Program-made: the position numbers and the translations under genes
Shown here: in pieces, positions 8,784 through 17,077 of the stretch
How positions within the stretch are numbered: position 1 is the stretch's first letter
Layout: the number at the start of each line of letters is the position of its first letter
Assembly: GCA_002690915.1 (NCBI GenBank)
Contig: NZGF01000027.1
Coordinates: 1-38,569, forward strand
Source of the DNA: Crocinitomicaceae bacterium
GTDB lineage: Bacteria > Bacteroidota > Bacteroidia > Flavobacteriales_D > Sanyastnellaceae
DNA: 38,569 bases
Reading direction: 5' to 3'
Notes under the pieces: generated by a model
Seen by the model: only the letters and a program-made list of their open reading frames with translations
Told to the model about the DNA's origin: nothing
The model's database searches: none

Positions 8784-9205
8784 TGTTCTGGAACGTCACG
8801 TACAACGACCCGAACCGATGGAAGGCAATTTTTGAGGTGGGCGGTGCGCGGTTACCATGGTGGCGCGGCGTCCGTGAAACCCTCGGGGGATTGTCCGTTG
8901 GTTCACCTAAACTGGATTTGATTCACGTGGAGGGAATTGACGACTTGCAGACGCTTAGGCAGGACCTGTCCGAACGCACGTCTATTAATTTTTCACGCAC
9001 GTCCGCCGGTTTGATTGCATACACAAAAGTGCGCCTGGAGGTTTATGCCATTCCTATGCGCTGGAGTGAAGAACTCACTTGTACTAAAGAAGAGGGGGTG
9101 GTGGTGCAATTTCAGCGCGGGACTGAATCTGTTCAATTACACATGAAAGCTTCAGCGTCGGCTGAGGCAAAATTTAGAGCGTGGTTTGAACGCGCAGGGC
9201 AGTGA
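8780..9205 (+). CDS. Unknown protein between the DASH cryptochrome and ppk1
   Basis: 141 residues; I do not recognise a family. It starts at an ATG that overlaps the DASH stop (ATGA); a second ATG follows directly, and a GTG seven codons upstream is open. There is no signal peptide or membrane segment. The sequence alternates short hydrophobic and charged stretches as in a mixed alpha/beta or beta-rich fold, with Trp pairs near the start (PWWRG). Its stop overlaps a possible GTG start for ppk1. Tight coupling on both sides suggests a role tied either to the photolyase pair or to polyphosphate synthesis. Codon usage looks like that of its neighbours. Confidence 0.75.
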   Translation: MMFWNVTYNDPNRWKAIFEVGGARLPWWRGVRETLGGLSVGSPKLDLIHVEGIDDLQTLRQDLSERTSINFSRTSAGLIAYTKVRLEVYAIPMRWSEELTCTKEEGVVVQFQRGTESVQLHMKASASAEAKFRAWFERAGQ

Positions 9206-9222
9206 ATTCCACGTGCAGCGTT

Positions 9223-9230
9223 TACCTTCG
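9223..9230 (+). promoter_or_regulatory. Possible -7 box for ppk1
   Basis: TACCTTCG, one mismatch from TAnnTTTG, lies 4 nt before the ATG at 9235. It could give ppk1-ppx a promoter separate from the photolyase array, with an almost leaderless transcript. No convincing -33 element is visible. Confidence 0.3.
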
Positions 9231-9234
9231 TTCC

Positions 9235-11307
9235 ATGAATGCCGCCGCTCCTGAAATCCGCTACATTAACCGCGAATTAAGTTGGCTTGCGTTCAACCAC
9301 CGCGTTTTGCAAGAGGCCGAACGTGACGACAATCCACTGGTTGAACGCGTGCGCTTCCTGGGCATTTTCTCGAACAACATGGATGAGTTTTTCCGGGTGC
9401 GAGTGGCCAATCTGCATCGGGCGCTGCTCGTTGATGAGAAGGCGACCACGACCTTGGGATTTGGTGTGCGAGAAACGCTGAGCGAAGTAGGTGAGCGCGT
9501 CCTGCAATTGCAAAGTCAATACAACGAGGCCTACGAAACGGTGTTGGGCGCGATGCGCGAAGCTAAGATCCGCATCTTGAATGAGCACGAGTACTCGGAT
9601 ACGCAACGTGAATTCGCGACGAACTACTTCAAGCAGCGCATACGTACGCACTTGGTGCCGATCATGATCAATGAGGACCGCCCATTCCCGGATTTGAAGG
9701 ATGGTGTCGTGTACTTTGTGGTGGCCTTGACTGTGGAAGGTGCAAGTGGTTTAGAAACCCAGTATGCCTTGATTCAGCTTCCACACCATTTGCCGCGGTT
9801 TGTCATTTTACCTTCGGCTGAAGACGGGCACCATGTCACCTTTATAGACGATGTTATTCGCAACGAACTCGGTCGCGTGTTCAGTTTGTTTAGACCGGTC
9901 GCGGTGGTCGCTCACACCATTAAAGTGACCCGCGATGCGGGAATTGACATGGATGATGACTTGGCGACGTCCTTGATGGACAAAATGTCCGCCGGCATTG
10001 CCGCCCGTAAAAAAGGAGATTTTGTTCGCGTGATTCACGACCGGACCATGCCAGAGGCCATGCTTGAAGTTGTTAAAGGAAAGCTGGAACTGGGGGCGGC
10101 TGACAACGTCATTGCCGGAAGCCGATACCACAACCGAAAGGACCTTATCAGTTTTCCAGACTTTGGTCGAGAAGACGCAGTTTTCCGACGTAGAAAACAG
10201 GTTCAGCACCCCCTTTTGCAAGGCAAGAGCAGCTTGATACAGCAGGTGTTGCGCAAGGACATCTTGCTCAATTATCCTTACCACGATTTCGGACACGTGG
10301 TGGATTTGATGCGCGAAGCGGCCATTGACCCCGCGGTTGAATCCATTCACATAAACCTTTACCGCGTCGCGTACAACTCGCGTATTATCAATGCCCTAGT
10401 CAATGCTGCGCACAACGGTAAGAAGGTGTACGCAGTCATTGAACTTTATGCGCGTTTTGATGAGAAGAATAACATCCGCGTGTCCAATGTGCTGCAAGAA
10501 GCGGGAATTCAAGTTGGGTTTGGAGTGACGGGTCTGAAGGTGCATTCCAAGTTGTTTTTGATCACCCGCCGGCAAGGTGCAACCACCAGCCGTGTAGCGT
10601 ACATCGGCACTGGTAACTTCCATGAGCAGCGGGCCAAGGTGTTCTGCGACTTTGGTTACCTCACTTCCGACGAGTGCATCACACAGGAGGTGGCGGACTT
10701 GTTTAGTTTTTTTGCTCACAATTACGAGCGCCCTCGCTTCAAGCACTTGGTTGTCAGTCCGTATACGACACGAACGCATTTTGCTCAATTGGTTCGGCAG
10801 GAAATAAAACACGTCAAAGCAGGACGAAAGGGTAGGATCATCTTGAAGCTCAATAACCTTGTTGACGCTGCTATGATTGAATTGCTCTACGGAGCGAGCC
10901 GTGCAGGGGTGAAGGTGGATTTGATTGTTCGCGGCATTTGCTCGCTGAAGCCGGGTGTTGAAGGATTAAGTGAAAACATTCGTGCACGGAGCATCGTTGG
11001 ACGCGACCTCGAGCACGGCCGCGTGCTGTACTTCGCGAACGATGACAATCCGCTTTACTTTTTAAGTTCAGCGGATTGGATGGGCCGCAACCTCGACCGC
11101 CGCGTTGAGGTGAGTGTTCCCATTCGGGATCCACTGTTGCAAGCTCAGGTTGGTGCCATGTTGGAGCTGCAATTGAAGGACAATGTGCGCGCTCGTAAAT
11201 TGGACGTTCAACTCCGAAATAAATTCATCGCTGGACGATCCAAAAGCATCCAGCTCGACTGCCAGCATGAGTTGTATGAAAGGTATTTGAACAAAAACGA
11301 TACGTAA
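9235..11307 (+). CDS. ppk1: Polyphosphate kinase 1
   Basis: 690 residues, normal PPK1 length. It reversibly transfers the gamma-phosphate of ATP to polyphosphate. The family N-terminus is INRELSWLAFNHRVLQEA. The autophosphorylated histidine is H437 in GLKVHSK (E. coli PPK His435 equivalent), and the second conserved stretch is YIGTGNFHEQRAKVF. The C-terminal phospholipase D-like half runs from about residue 310. A GTG at 9202 would add 11 residues and overlap the upstream stop. I prefer the ATG at 9235 because it places the start close to the conserved N-terminus and just after a possible -7 box. ppx begins 2 bp after the stop, so the two form an operon. Confidence 0.96.
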   Translation: MNAAAPEIRYINRELSWLAFNHRVLQEAERDDNPLVERVRFLGIFSNNMDEFFRVRVANLHRALLVDEKATTTLGFGVRETLSEVGERVLQLQSQYNEAYETVLGAMREAKIRILNEHEYSDTQREFATNYFKQRIRTHLVPIMINEDRPFPDLKDGVVYFVVALTVEGASGLETQYALIQLPHHLPRFVILPSAEDGHHVTFIDDVIRNELGRVFSLFRPVAVVAHTIKVTRDAGIDMDDDLATSLMDKMSAGIAARKKGDFVRVIHDRTMPEAMLEVVKGKLELGAADNVIAGSRYHNRKDLISFPDFGREDAVFRRRKQVQHPLLQGKSSLIQQVLRKDILLNYPYHDFGHVVDLMREAAIDPAVESIHINLYRVAYNSRIINALVNAAHNGKKVYAVIELYARFDEKNNIRVSNVLQEAGIQVGFGVTGLKVHSKLFLITRRQGATTSRVAYIGTGNFHEQRAKVFCDFGYLTSDECITQEVADLFSFFAHNYERPRFKHLVVSPYTTRTHFAQLVRQEIKHVKAGRKGRIILKLNNLVDAAMIELLYGASRAGVKVDLIVRGICSLKPGVEGLSENIRARSIVGRDLEHGRVLYFANDDNPLYFLSSADWMGRNLDRRVEVSVPIRDPLLQAQVGAMLELQLKDNVRARKLDVQLRNKFIAGRSKSIQLDCQHELYERYLNKNDT

Positions 11308-11309
11308 CC

Positions 11310-12212
11310 ATGGGCGAATCGAAGCATCCCAGCAGCAAGCGTTATGCCGCCATAGATGTCGGTTCCAATGCCGTCAGGCTGCTTGTCAAGGAGTTGGAAT
11401 GGAAGGCAGGGCAGGCCACTCACGAAAAGGTTGTTGCTTATTACCGCGTTCCACTCCGCTTGGGTTCCAAGGTGTTCAATTCCGGAGAGCTTTCCGGTTC
11501 AGTAGTCAAGCACCTTTCTCAGGTCATGTTGGCGTTCAAGCTATTAATGGACGTCCATGGCGTTGCCCGATTTCGCACCTGTGCAACCAGCGCACTCCGC
11601 ATGGCCGAGAACAAGGACGCAGTCATCCATCGGGTACTGGAGGCTTCAGGAATTGAAATTGAGTTGATCACAGGGAAAGAGGAGGCGGACTTGATCCTTA
11701 GCAACTTTGCCAACAACCGATGGAGCGAGGAGACGAACCTTTTGTGCGTTGACGTTGGAGGAGGCTCGACCGAGTTGTCGGTAATGAATCACGGGAGCTG
11801 CGTTGCACGCAAGAGTTTTAAGCTTGGAGCTGTTCGAATGCTCAACGACGCCGTGGATGTTGACGAGTGGAAGCGCATCAAAAAGTTCATCGACAAGGAG
11901 GTGGAACAAAAAGGGCTGACAATCGTGGGCACTGGGGGCAACATAAACCGTTACCACAAGCTCGCTCGAATTAAGAAAAACAAGCCGTTGTCGTTAGCGA
12001 CTCTTGAAAAGTGGATCGAACGAATCAAAAAAGTACCGGTGCAAGAACGCTCTCAAGCGTTTGGTTTCAAGCACAACCGTTCCGACGTGATTGTGCCGGC
12101 AGGCATCATCTACCGAAGTGTCATGGGCCTCGCGGCAGCGAAAGAAATCTACGTGCCGAAGGTTGGATTATCCGATGGCATCATCCTTCAATTGGCTGAA
12201 GTCGATCGGTAA
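11310..12212 (+). CDS. ppx: Ppx/GppA-family exopolyphosphatase
   Basis: 300 residues, the ASKHA-fold core of the Ppx/GppA family without the C-terminal HD-type extension of E. coli Ppx. Visible motifs are D16-V-G-S-N at the first phosphate loop, D148-V-G-G-G-S-T at the second, and TGGNINR followed by a conserved GxxYxS-like SDVIVPAGIIY segment. It would hydrolyse terminal phosphates of polyphosphate, or pppGpp. Placement 2 bp after ppk1 supports the polyphosphate role and gives a synthesis/degradation pair. It ends 16 bp before a convergent gene. Confidence 0.9.
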   Translation: MGESKHPSSKRYAAIDVGSNAVRLLVKELEWKAGQATHEKVVAYYRVPLRLGSKVFNSGELSGSVVKHLSQVMLAFKLLMDVHGVARFRTCATSALRMAENKDAVIHRVLEASGIEIELITGKEEADLILSNFANNRWSEETNLLCVDVGGGSTELSVMNHGSCVARKSFKLGAVRMLNDAVDVDEWKRIKKFIDKEVEQKGLTIVGTGGNINRYHKLARIKKNKPLSLATLEKWIERIKKVPVQERSQAFGFKHNRSDVIVPAGIIYRSVMGLAAAKEIYVPKVGLSDGIILQLAEVDR

Positions 12213-12227
12213 AGCGGTGGGCGAGGA

Positions 12228-13685
12228 CTACTTCAACATCTCCGAGAGGAACTTGTCCACTTGAAAATAGCGCTTAGGCTTGAGTACGATTTTGCCCGTT
12301 TTGTCCAGCAAGAAGTAGGTCGGTGTAGCGGTTACTTTGTATTCCGAAACTACGGGGCTGTTCCATGCTTGGAGTTGGCTAACGTTCTGCCAGGTCATGC
12401 CGTTGTCGTTGATGGCTTTCTCCCATGTATTGCGCACTTGGTCTAAGCTGACGCCTACAATTTCGAATCCCTTGTATCCGTACTTAGTGTACACTGGGCC
12501 GAGGTTCGGAATCTCCTGTTCGCACTTGTGGCACCACGATGCCCAGAACATAAGTAGTGTGTATTCATTTTGGGCGCACGTCTCGTACAAATCCAGTGTG
12601 CCACCGTCCCATTTATCGATTTGAAAGTTAGGAGGCGTCTTGCCCAGTTGAAGATTGATGATGCCTTGAGCACGGATTCGGATGGCGTCACTCAAGTCGG
12701 CGCCGCAATCCTCGTCGAAGATGTAGTTGTCTAGGATATACTGACAAATGGTCTCCTTGCCCGTGTTGTAAAAACCATCTAGCATTGTGTAGAGCACGCT
12801 CTCTAGTGCGATGGGGTTTGGCTCGAAATGAGCCTTCACCAAATCGATGCATGCGAGGAATCCACTATCGGTACCTCCGCTGAACGTGCGCATCATATTT
12901 TGGACGCGATCACTGATAGCGAATGAACGCACAGCACTGTTATCGAGGGGGTCAATGTCTTCGAAAAACCGACCTTGGTTGCTGGGGTATTTTGGGTTCT
13001 TCCACCCCAAGTATTTTGCCAAGTAAGTGTCGGGATACTGAACCATGAGCGCATGTTGCTGGTCTACGAGTTCCAGTTGTTTTTGCTTTATTTGCTCCTC
13101 GATTCGAGCGCGGAAGGCACCGGCGTCCTTGATGCTGCTGCGCAGTTTGCGAACCTCGCTGTTATTCATGTTTTCCTTGGACTGGTAGGCAAACCACGCG
13201 GTATTTTCTTTAGAACCAGCTGCAGATTTGTTAGCGGACAACCGCGAGGAGTTGAACGTCAGCTCGACATCCGGCTCATCGGGATTCAGAATAATATCTG
13301 AGGCGTTGGTATCTCCGTTAAGGCTGATTTTGTAGAACCCCCGGCTGACTTCGATTTCGCCAAAATCAAAGGCCCGGTTGGACAGGCGTGTTTTGGCAAC
13401 CTCTATGGTGTTGCGACCTTCTGTTTCGTACAACGTCACCTCGCCTCCTGCCGGTTGGTTGATTGTACCATGAATCCGAACCATTCCCGTCTTATCGCCT
13501 CGATTTGCATCAGTAACCCCACTTTTATAAAGGGCAGAAACTTCGGTCTCTTGCGCTGCGTCAGCAGCCGGTTCAACCGTTTTGGTCTTCGTTGAGGGGG
13601 ACTTGTCCGTCTTTGTGGCGGCATCGCCGCATGCTAGCAATGCAGCTCCTGTCATCAAGATCGTCGCAAACGAAATCATCTTCAT
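12228..13685 (-). CDS. TlpA-like thioredoxin lipoprotein with a DUF4369 domain
   Basis: 485 residues. The signal peptide ends in a lipobox (LLAC, about residues 16-19), so it is probably lipid-anchored in the cell envelope. Residues 68-150 or so resemble DUF4369 (HGTINQPAGGEVTLYETEG ...), a helical linker follows, and the C-terminal 140 residues are a thioredoxin/TlpA domain with C385-H-K-C388 in ASWCHKC and a cis-proline loop ATPTYFLLD. Such proteins reduce or rearrange disulfides in the periplasm of Bacteroidota; the substrate is not predictable. It converges on ppx. A TAnnTTTG box lies 20 bp upstream of the start. Confidence 0.9.
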   Translation of the reverse strand: MKMISFATILMTGAALLACGDAATKTDKSPSTKTKTVEPAADAAQETEVSALYKSGVTDANRGDKTGMVRIHGTINQPAGGEVTLYETEGRNTIEVAKTRLSNRAFDFGEIEVSRGFYKISLNGDTNASDIILNPDEPDVELTFNSSRLSANKSAAGSKENTAWFAYQSKENMNNSEVRKLRSSIKDAGAFRARIEEQIKQKQLELVDQQHALMVQYPDTYLAKYLGWKNPKYPSNQGRFFEDIDPLDNSAVRSFAISDRVQNMMRTFSGGTDSGFLACIDLVKAHFEPNPIALESVLYTMLDGFYNTGKETICQYILDNYIFDEDCGADLSDAIRIRAQGIINLQLGKTPPNFQIDKWDGGTLDLYETCAQNEYTLLMFWASWCHKCEQEIPNLGPVYTKYGYKGFEIVGVSLDQVRNTWEKAINDNGMTWQNVSQLQAWNSPVVSEYKVTATPTYFLLDKTGKIVLKPKRYFQVDKFLSEMLK

Positions 13686-13704
13686 CGATTGTTTTGTTTT
13701 GCTT

Positions 13705-13712
13705 CAAATTTA
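13705..13712 (-). promoter_or_regulatory. -7 box upstream of the TlpA-like lipoprotein
   Basis: On the minus strand, TAAATTTG (13712 to 13705) is an exact TAnnTTTG match 19 nt before the start at 13685. No good -33 element is seen at the expected distance. Confidence 0.4.
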
Positions 13713-13785
13713 ACAAGGGAATGCCAATGAGTCGAGGGATATCTTGTTTGTTGGCGTATCTTCACTTTCTGCTAACTCAAAGCGC

Positions 13786-14352
13786 ATGGACAAAGGAACA
13801 GCACTTACGCTGCTCGGATTGAATGATTCAGTTGAGCAAGAGGAAATCATGGAACGGTTGGATGCAGAGGCTTTTGCAGTCCGCGACCACTTTATGCGTC
13901 AGCCTGTCATTCCGACCTTGTTTCGGTCCCGCGTGAACCGGTTGGTCGAGTTGAGTGATGTAGGGCGGGTGTTGGACGTTCAACCATTGGGTGCGCCGGT
14001 TGATTTACCCGCATTGCTGCCCACTGGTGAAAACTTTGTCTTGCTGTTACGCAACCACGTCGAAAACATTCGCCGCTTGCGAACAGCGATGGCCGCCACA
14101 CTGGACCCCGATGTCCTTGTGCGGTTTGGCAATACGCTTTGCAATCTGCAAGTGCGTTACATGGAACAGTTCTTGGTGCTGTCCTTGGACATTGCGGGGC
14201 AGTCCATTCATGAGGGCGCAGTTCCTGCGCGTGATGAGGCCGATTGGCAAGAGCTACTTGGGTCAGTTGGGTCGTCGGACAGTCAGTCCGAAGCGCTTAT
14301 CTCCAAGGAACGCGCACGGATGGCGGGAATTCTGGAGCGAGAGATCAGCTGA
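13786..14352 (+). CDS. Unknown 188-residue protein
   Basis: I do not recognise the family. The ORF is open from 13744, but the ATG at 13786 (MDKGTALTLLGLNDSV) is preferred: the longer N-terminus is unlike a signal peptide and covers a possible TATCTTC box at 13757. The protein is predicted soluble and largely helical, with no cysteine-rich motif. The first 45 residues loosely resemble the opening helix pattern of J-domain-like or phage adaptor proteins, too weak to use. The stop touches the stop of the convergent MacB-type permease with no gap. It stands alone, divergent from the TlpA-like gene. Confidence 0.7.
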   Translation: MDKGTALTLLGLNDSVEQEEIMERLDAEAFAVRDHFMRQPVIPTLFRSRVNRLVELSDVGRVLDVQPLGAPVDLPALLPTGENFVLLLRNHVENIRRLRTAMAATLDPDVLVRFGNTLCNLQVRYMEQFLVLSLDIAGQSIHEGAVPARDEADWQELLGSVGSSDSQSEALISKERARMAGILEREIS

Positions 14353-15591
14353 TTACTCACGTCCGAGGGCTACAATGGGATCGAGTCGAGCAGCTTGACG
14401 TGCCGGATAATAGCCGCTTATAAGGCTGGTGATCAAGCTCAAGGCGACACCGGTCGTCATCCATCCCCACGGTAGCACGAACGGCGTATCCATGGCATAC
14501 GCAATGCCGTTGCCGGCGGCTACCCCGAGAGCAATCCCCACCGCGCCGCCGAGCTGACCGATAATGATGACCTCGATGAGGAATTGCATCCGAATCGCGC
14601 GAGGCGAGGCGCCTAAGGCCTTACGGGTTCCAATTTCTCGTGTACGCTCCGATACGCTTACCAGCATGATGTTCATCAGGCCAATCCCAGCTCCGAATAA
14701 TGTGATGATGCCAATGATGGAAGCCGCTGCTGTAATTCCGCTAATCGCTTCCTCCAAGGTTGAGACCATGCTGTTGCTCATTGTCAGATTGAAGGAGTGG
14801 TCTTCGCCCGGTCGATCTCGCCGGACAACGCGCATCGCGCCTACAGCGGTCTCCGCCAATTCCATGACGTCCTCCGGGCGCGGGGATTTGCACACGATGC
14901 GGTAGCTCCGTCGATCGTCTGAGAATTGCTGCCGAACGCAGGGAATGGGAATGTAGCATTGATTGTCTTGGGACATTCCAAACGCTTGGCCCCGGGCTTC
15001 GAGTACACCTATAATGGTGTAACGCTGGGCCCCGATGGAGAATTCAGCGCCTACGGGCTCCTCCCAGTCATTGAACAATTCATTGACGAGATCCGCACCG
15101 ATCATCGCTAGACGGTTCGCGGATTGGGCTTCTTGCCGGGTGAAATTTCGTCCACGTGCAATGGTAAAGCCGCTGACGTGGAGGTAATTTTCTTCGATTC
15201 CCAGTACCTGAATGTTTGGATTGGTGCGCTCAGTCCCTCTGGTCAGCGTTGCTTCAGCTGAGCCGAAGATGGAGTAGGCTACGGTCAACTCGTTAGGTGC
15301 TTCTTTCGAAAAAGCACGCGCTTCTTCATAGGTGATGGGTTCTCCCATCGTCACCCGCCGTCCGCGGGTCACACCGGTTTCGGTTTTCTGTGCAAAGGTG
15401 AACACATCAGTGCCCAGCGACGAGAATTGCTCCACGACATTCGCTTCTAACGATGAGGTGGCCGTGGTCATGCTGATTAAGGCCATAATTCCGAGCCCGA
15501 TGATGCCAATTGTTAGGCCCGTGCGCAGCCGATTCCCACGGATGGAACGCACGGCAATTTTGGCCATTTCAATGAGCAACTCTCGTTTCAT
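14353..15591 (-). CDS. MacB/FtsX-type ABC transporter permease
   Basis: 412 residues with the MacB topology: one N-terminal membrane helix (about 24-46), a large periplasmic domain of roughly 230 residues (MacB periplasmic core), then three C-terminal helices (about 285-310, 335-362, 375-398). The FtsX-domain signature SERTREIGTRKALGASPRAIRMQFL is present, as is the ending YPARQAARLDPIVALGRE. Such permeases work with an ATP-binding subunit and a periplasmic adaptor to push substrates across the envelope. Neither partner is in the window, so this is a stand-alone permease gene here. Substrate unknown. Confidence 0.9.
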   Translation of the reverse strand: MKRELLIEMAKIAVRSIRGNRLRTGLTIGIIGLGIMALISMTTATSSLEANVVEQFSSLGTDVFTFAQKTETGVTRGRRVTMGEPITYEEARAFSKEAPNELTVAYSIFGSAEATLTRGTERTNPNIQVLGIEENYLHVSGFTIARGRNFTRQEAQSANRLAMIGADLVNELFNDWEEPVGAEFSIGAQRYTIIGVLEARGQAFGMSQDNQCYIPIPCVRQQFSDDRRSYRIVCKSPRPEDVMELAETAVGAMRVVRRDRPGEDHSFNLTMSNSMVSTLEEAISGITAAASIIGIITLFGAGIGLMNIMLVSVSERTREIGTRKALGASPRAIRMQFLIEVIIIGQLGGAVGIALGVAAGNGIAYAMDTPFVLPWGWMTTGVALSLITSLISGYYPARQAARLDPIVALGRE

Positions 15592-15610
15592 GCATTGCGA
15601 AAGTACTGCT

Positions 15611-15618
15611 TACCTTTG
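15611..15618 (+). promoter_or_regulatory. -7 box for the 55-residue unknown and pdeM-like gene
   Basis: TACCTTTG is an exact TAnnTTTG match 22 nt before the ATG at 15641, lying just outside the divergent permease start (15591). TTTC at 15586 is a weak -33 candidate with a 21-nt spacer. Confidence 0.5.
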
Positions 15619-15640
15619 CGCTCCACCGATATCCCACACC

Positions 15641-15808
15641 ATGATTTTTGATTTGGATGCCTTTGCTCCTGCTAGGCCGCGGACCCTGGAAGTGGAACAC
15701 CTGTACGCGCGCACAGCCACCATTGTGACGAACCACGCCTATTCTGCTCAGCAAATCGATTGGTTCCGCGTGGGTTTTGCCTTGAACTTGGTCAAGCAGC
15801 AGCAGTAA
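15641..15808 (+). CDS. Small unknown protein upstream of the pdeM-like gene
   Basis: A 55-residue ORF starting at ATG 15641. The frame is open far upstream, but that stretch lies antisense to the permease, and the promoter box at 15611 sits between. No family recognised. Notable patterns are a run of acidic and hydrophobic residues at the start (MIFDLDAFAP) and a C-terminal QIDWFRVGFALNLV ending in QQQ. No signal peptide, and no cysteines visible. It stops 9 bp before the preferred start of the phosphoesterase, implying one transcript. That a good promoter precedes it supports it being real. Confidence 0.6.
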   Translation: MIFDLDAFAPARPRTLEVEHLYARTATIVTNHAYSAQQIDWFRVGFALNLVKQQQ

Positions 15809-15817
15809 TTGGATGCG

Positions 15818-16477
15818 ATGACCGCATCCGGTTGGGAGTTCCTCCCAGATCGGGCCATTTGGTGGCCTTCGGAATCGACGTTGATTGTTTCGGACCTGCA
15901 CTTGGGGAAGGCGGCGCATTTTCGCCGCCATGGCATCGCAGTACCGAATGCCGTCAACACCAACACCCTCGAGCGTCTTTCCGCTCTCGTCTCACGCCAC
16001 CGACCGCAGCGTTTGTTGGTGTTGGGTGACTTGTTTCACAGTGAAGAGAACAGTGAGTGGTTAGAGTTCAAGGCTTGGTTGTCTGACTTGAACGCCGAGC
16101 CCTGGTTTGAGGAATTTCGGCTCGTGGAAGGAAACCACGACATCTTGCATCCTTCGGCTTTCGATGGAGTGCGCTTGGAACGCAGTGCGCGTTGGGTGCA
16201 TGGCAATTGGATGTTTGTCCACGATCCAGATGATGTGGCTGATCTGCCCGACGGAAGGTATGGCGTCTCTGGCCATTTGCATCCGGCGTTGAGTTTGGTT
16301 GGAAAAGGGAGGCAGAGTCTAAAGTTGCCTTGTTGGTGGTACAGTGCTGAGCGACGTGTGCTAGTGGTTCCTACGTTCGGTACGTTTACGGGGTCGGTTT
16401 CTGTCAAACCACAGCCAGGAGACTCCTGTTGGGTGACGACAGGCGACACCGTAATTTCAGTACCAGTCTCGGCTTAA
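15818..16477 (+). CDS. pdeM: PdeM-like metallophosphoesterase
   Basis: 219 residues of the calcineurin-like phosphoesterase fold. The metal motifs appear in order: D26-L-H28-LGK, LGDLFHS, EGNHDILH and GHLHP. This arrangement with LIVSDLHLGKAAHFRRHGIAVP is characteristic of the ligase-associated DNA damage response endonuclease PdeM. In many genomes PdeM sits beside an Lhr-like helicase, an exonuclease and an ATP-dependent ligase; none of those is here. The start is the ATG at 15818; a TTG three codons upstream, abutting the previous stop, is also open. It probably shares a transcript with the 55-residue gene. Confidence 0.8.
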   Translation: MTASGWEFLPDRAIWWPSESTLIVSDLHLGKAAHFRRHGIAVPNAVNTNTLERLSALVSRHRPQRLLVLGDLFHSEENSEWLEFKAWLSDLNAEPWFEEFRLVEGNHDILHPSAFDGVRLERSARWVHGNWMFVHDPDDVADLPDGRYGVSGHLHPALSLVGKGRQSLKLPCWWYSAERRVLVVPTFGTFTGSVSVKPQPGDSCWVTTGDTVISVPVSA

Positions 16478-16480
16478 GCC

Positions 16481-17017
16481 TTAATCAATAATTCCGGTGA
16501 AAGTACCTGTAAACGCGATGGGCAACCCGACCAAGATGCTGTCCACTGACTCTCGAATGGACAAATTGAATTCCACGGTTTCTTCACCGCCATTGTAAGC
16601 AGGGTTTATGACGATTGATCCGTCCGTTGCTTTGTAATTGCGGATGGGGAAGAGGTCGTCACCGTGGTTGATGACCTGCACGAGGTGCTGCACGTCTTCT
16701 TGTTGAACGTAATACACTAAATCGTCCAAGATCGGAAACGAAAAGTGGAAGGTTAAATCGTGGGCTGCTGCGTGCGCATCGACTTCGTCAGGTGTGCGCA
16801 GGTCTGCGACGATGTGGTAACTCCTGGACATCGGCTCCAAGCTGTCGGGGACCACTGCTTCTGCCATTTTGAGAGTGTATAAGCTCTCGCCAAACGTGAC
16901 AGTCCCGCACTCGCATGAGTAGACAGGATTGATGAACTCAGGGGCCTTGTAGCAACCGGTCAGGACGCCAATAAAGGCGACGAAGAGCAGGCTGAAATGA
17001 ATGCGATTTGCGGTCAT
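16481..17017 (-). CDS. Unknown lipoprotein
   Basis: 178 residues with a signal peptide ending in a lipobox (LTGC, near residue 22), so probably lipid-anchored in the envelope. The mature part has a C-E-C pair soon after the anchor (YSCECGTVTF), and otherwise looks beta-rich with alternating hydrophobic residues. No family recognised. It converges on the PdeM-like gene with a 3-bp gap that includes a GGCTTAAGCC palindrome at 16471-16480 without a T run. A TATCTTGC box (17044 to 17037, minus strand) may be its -7 element. Confidence 0.75.
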   Translation of the reverse strand: MTANRIHFSLLFVAFIGVLTGCYKAPEFINPVYSCECGTVTFGESLYTLKMAEAVVPDSLEPMSRSYHIVADLRTPDEVDAHAAAHDLTFHFSFPILDDLVYYVQQEDVQHLVQVINHGDDLFPIRNYKATDGSIVINPAYNGGEETVEFNLSIRESVDSILVGLPIAFTGTFTGIID

Positions 17018-17077
17018 TGTCGTTGGATTCAGTGCTGCAAGATACAGCTGAGGTGGAGTCTTACAACTTGAACCCTT

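Noticed and set aside
16471-16480. GGCTTAAGCC palindrome between the pdeM-like gene and the lipoprotein gene as a terminator
   Set aside because: Only a 5-bp arm with no loop and no T run.
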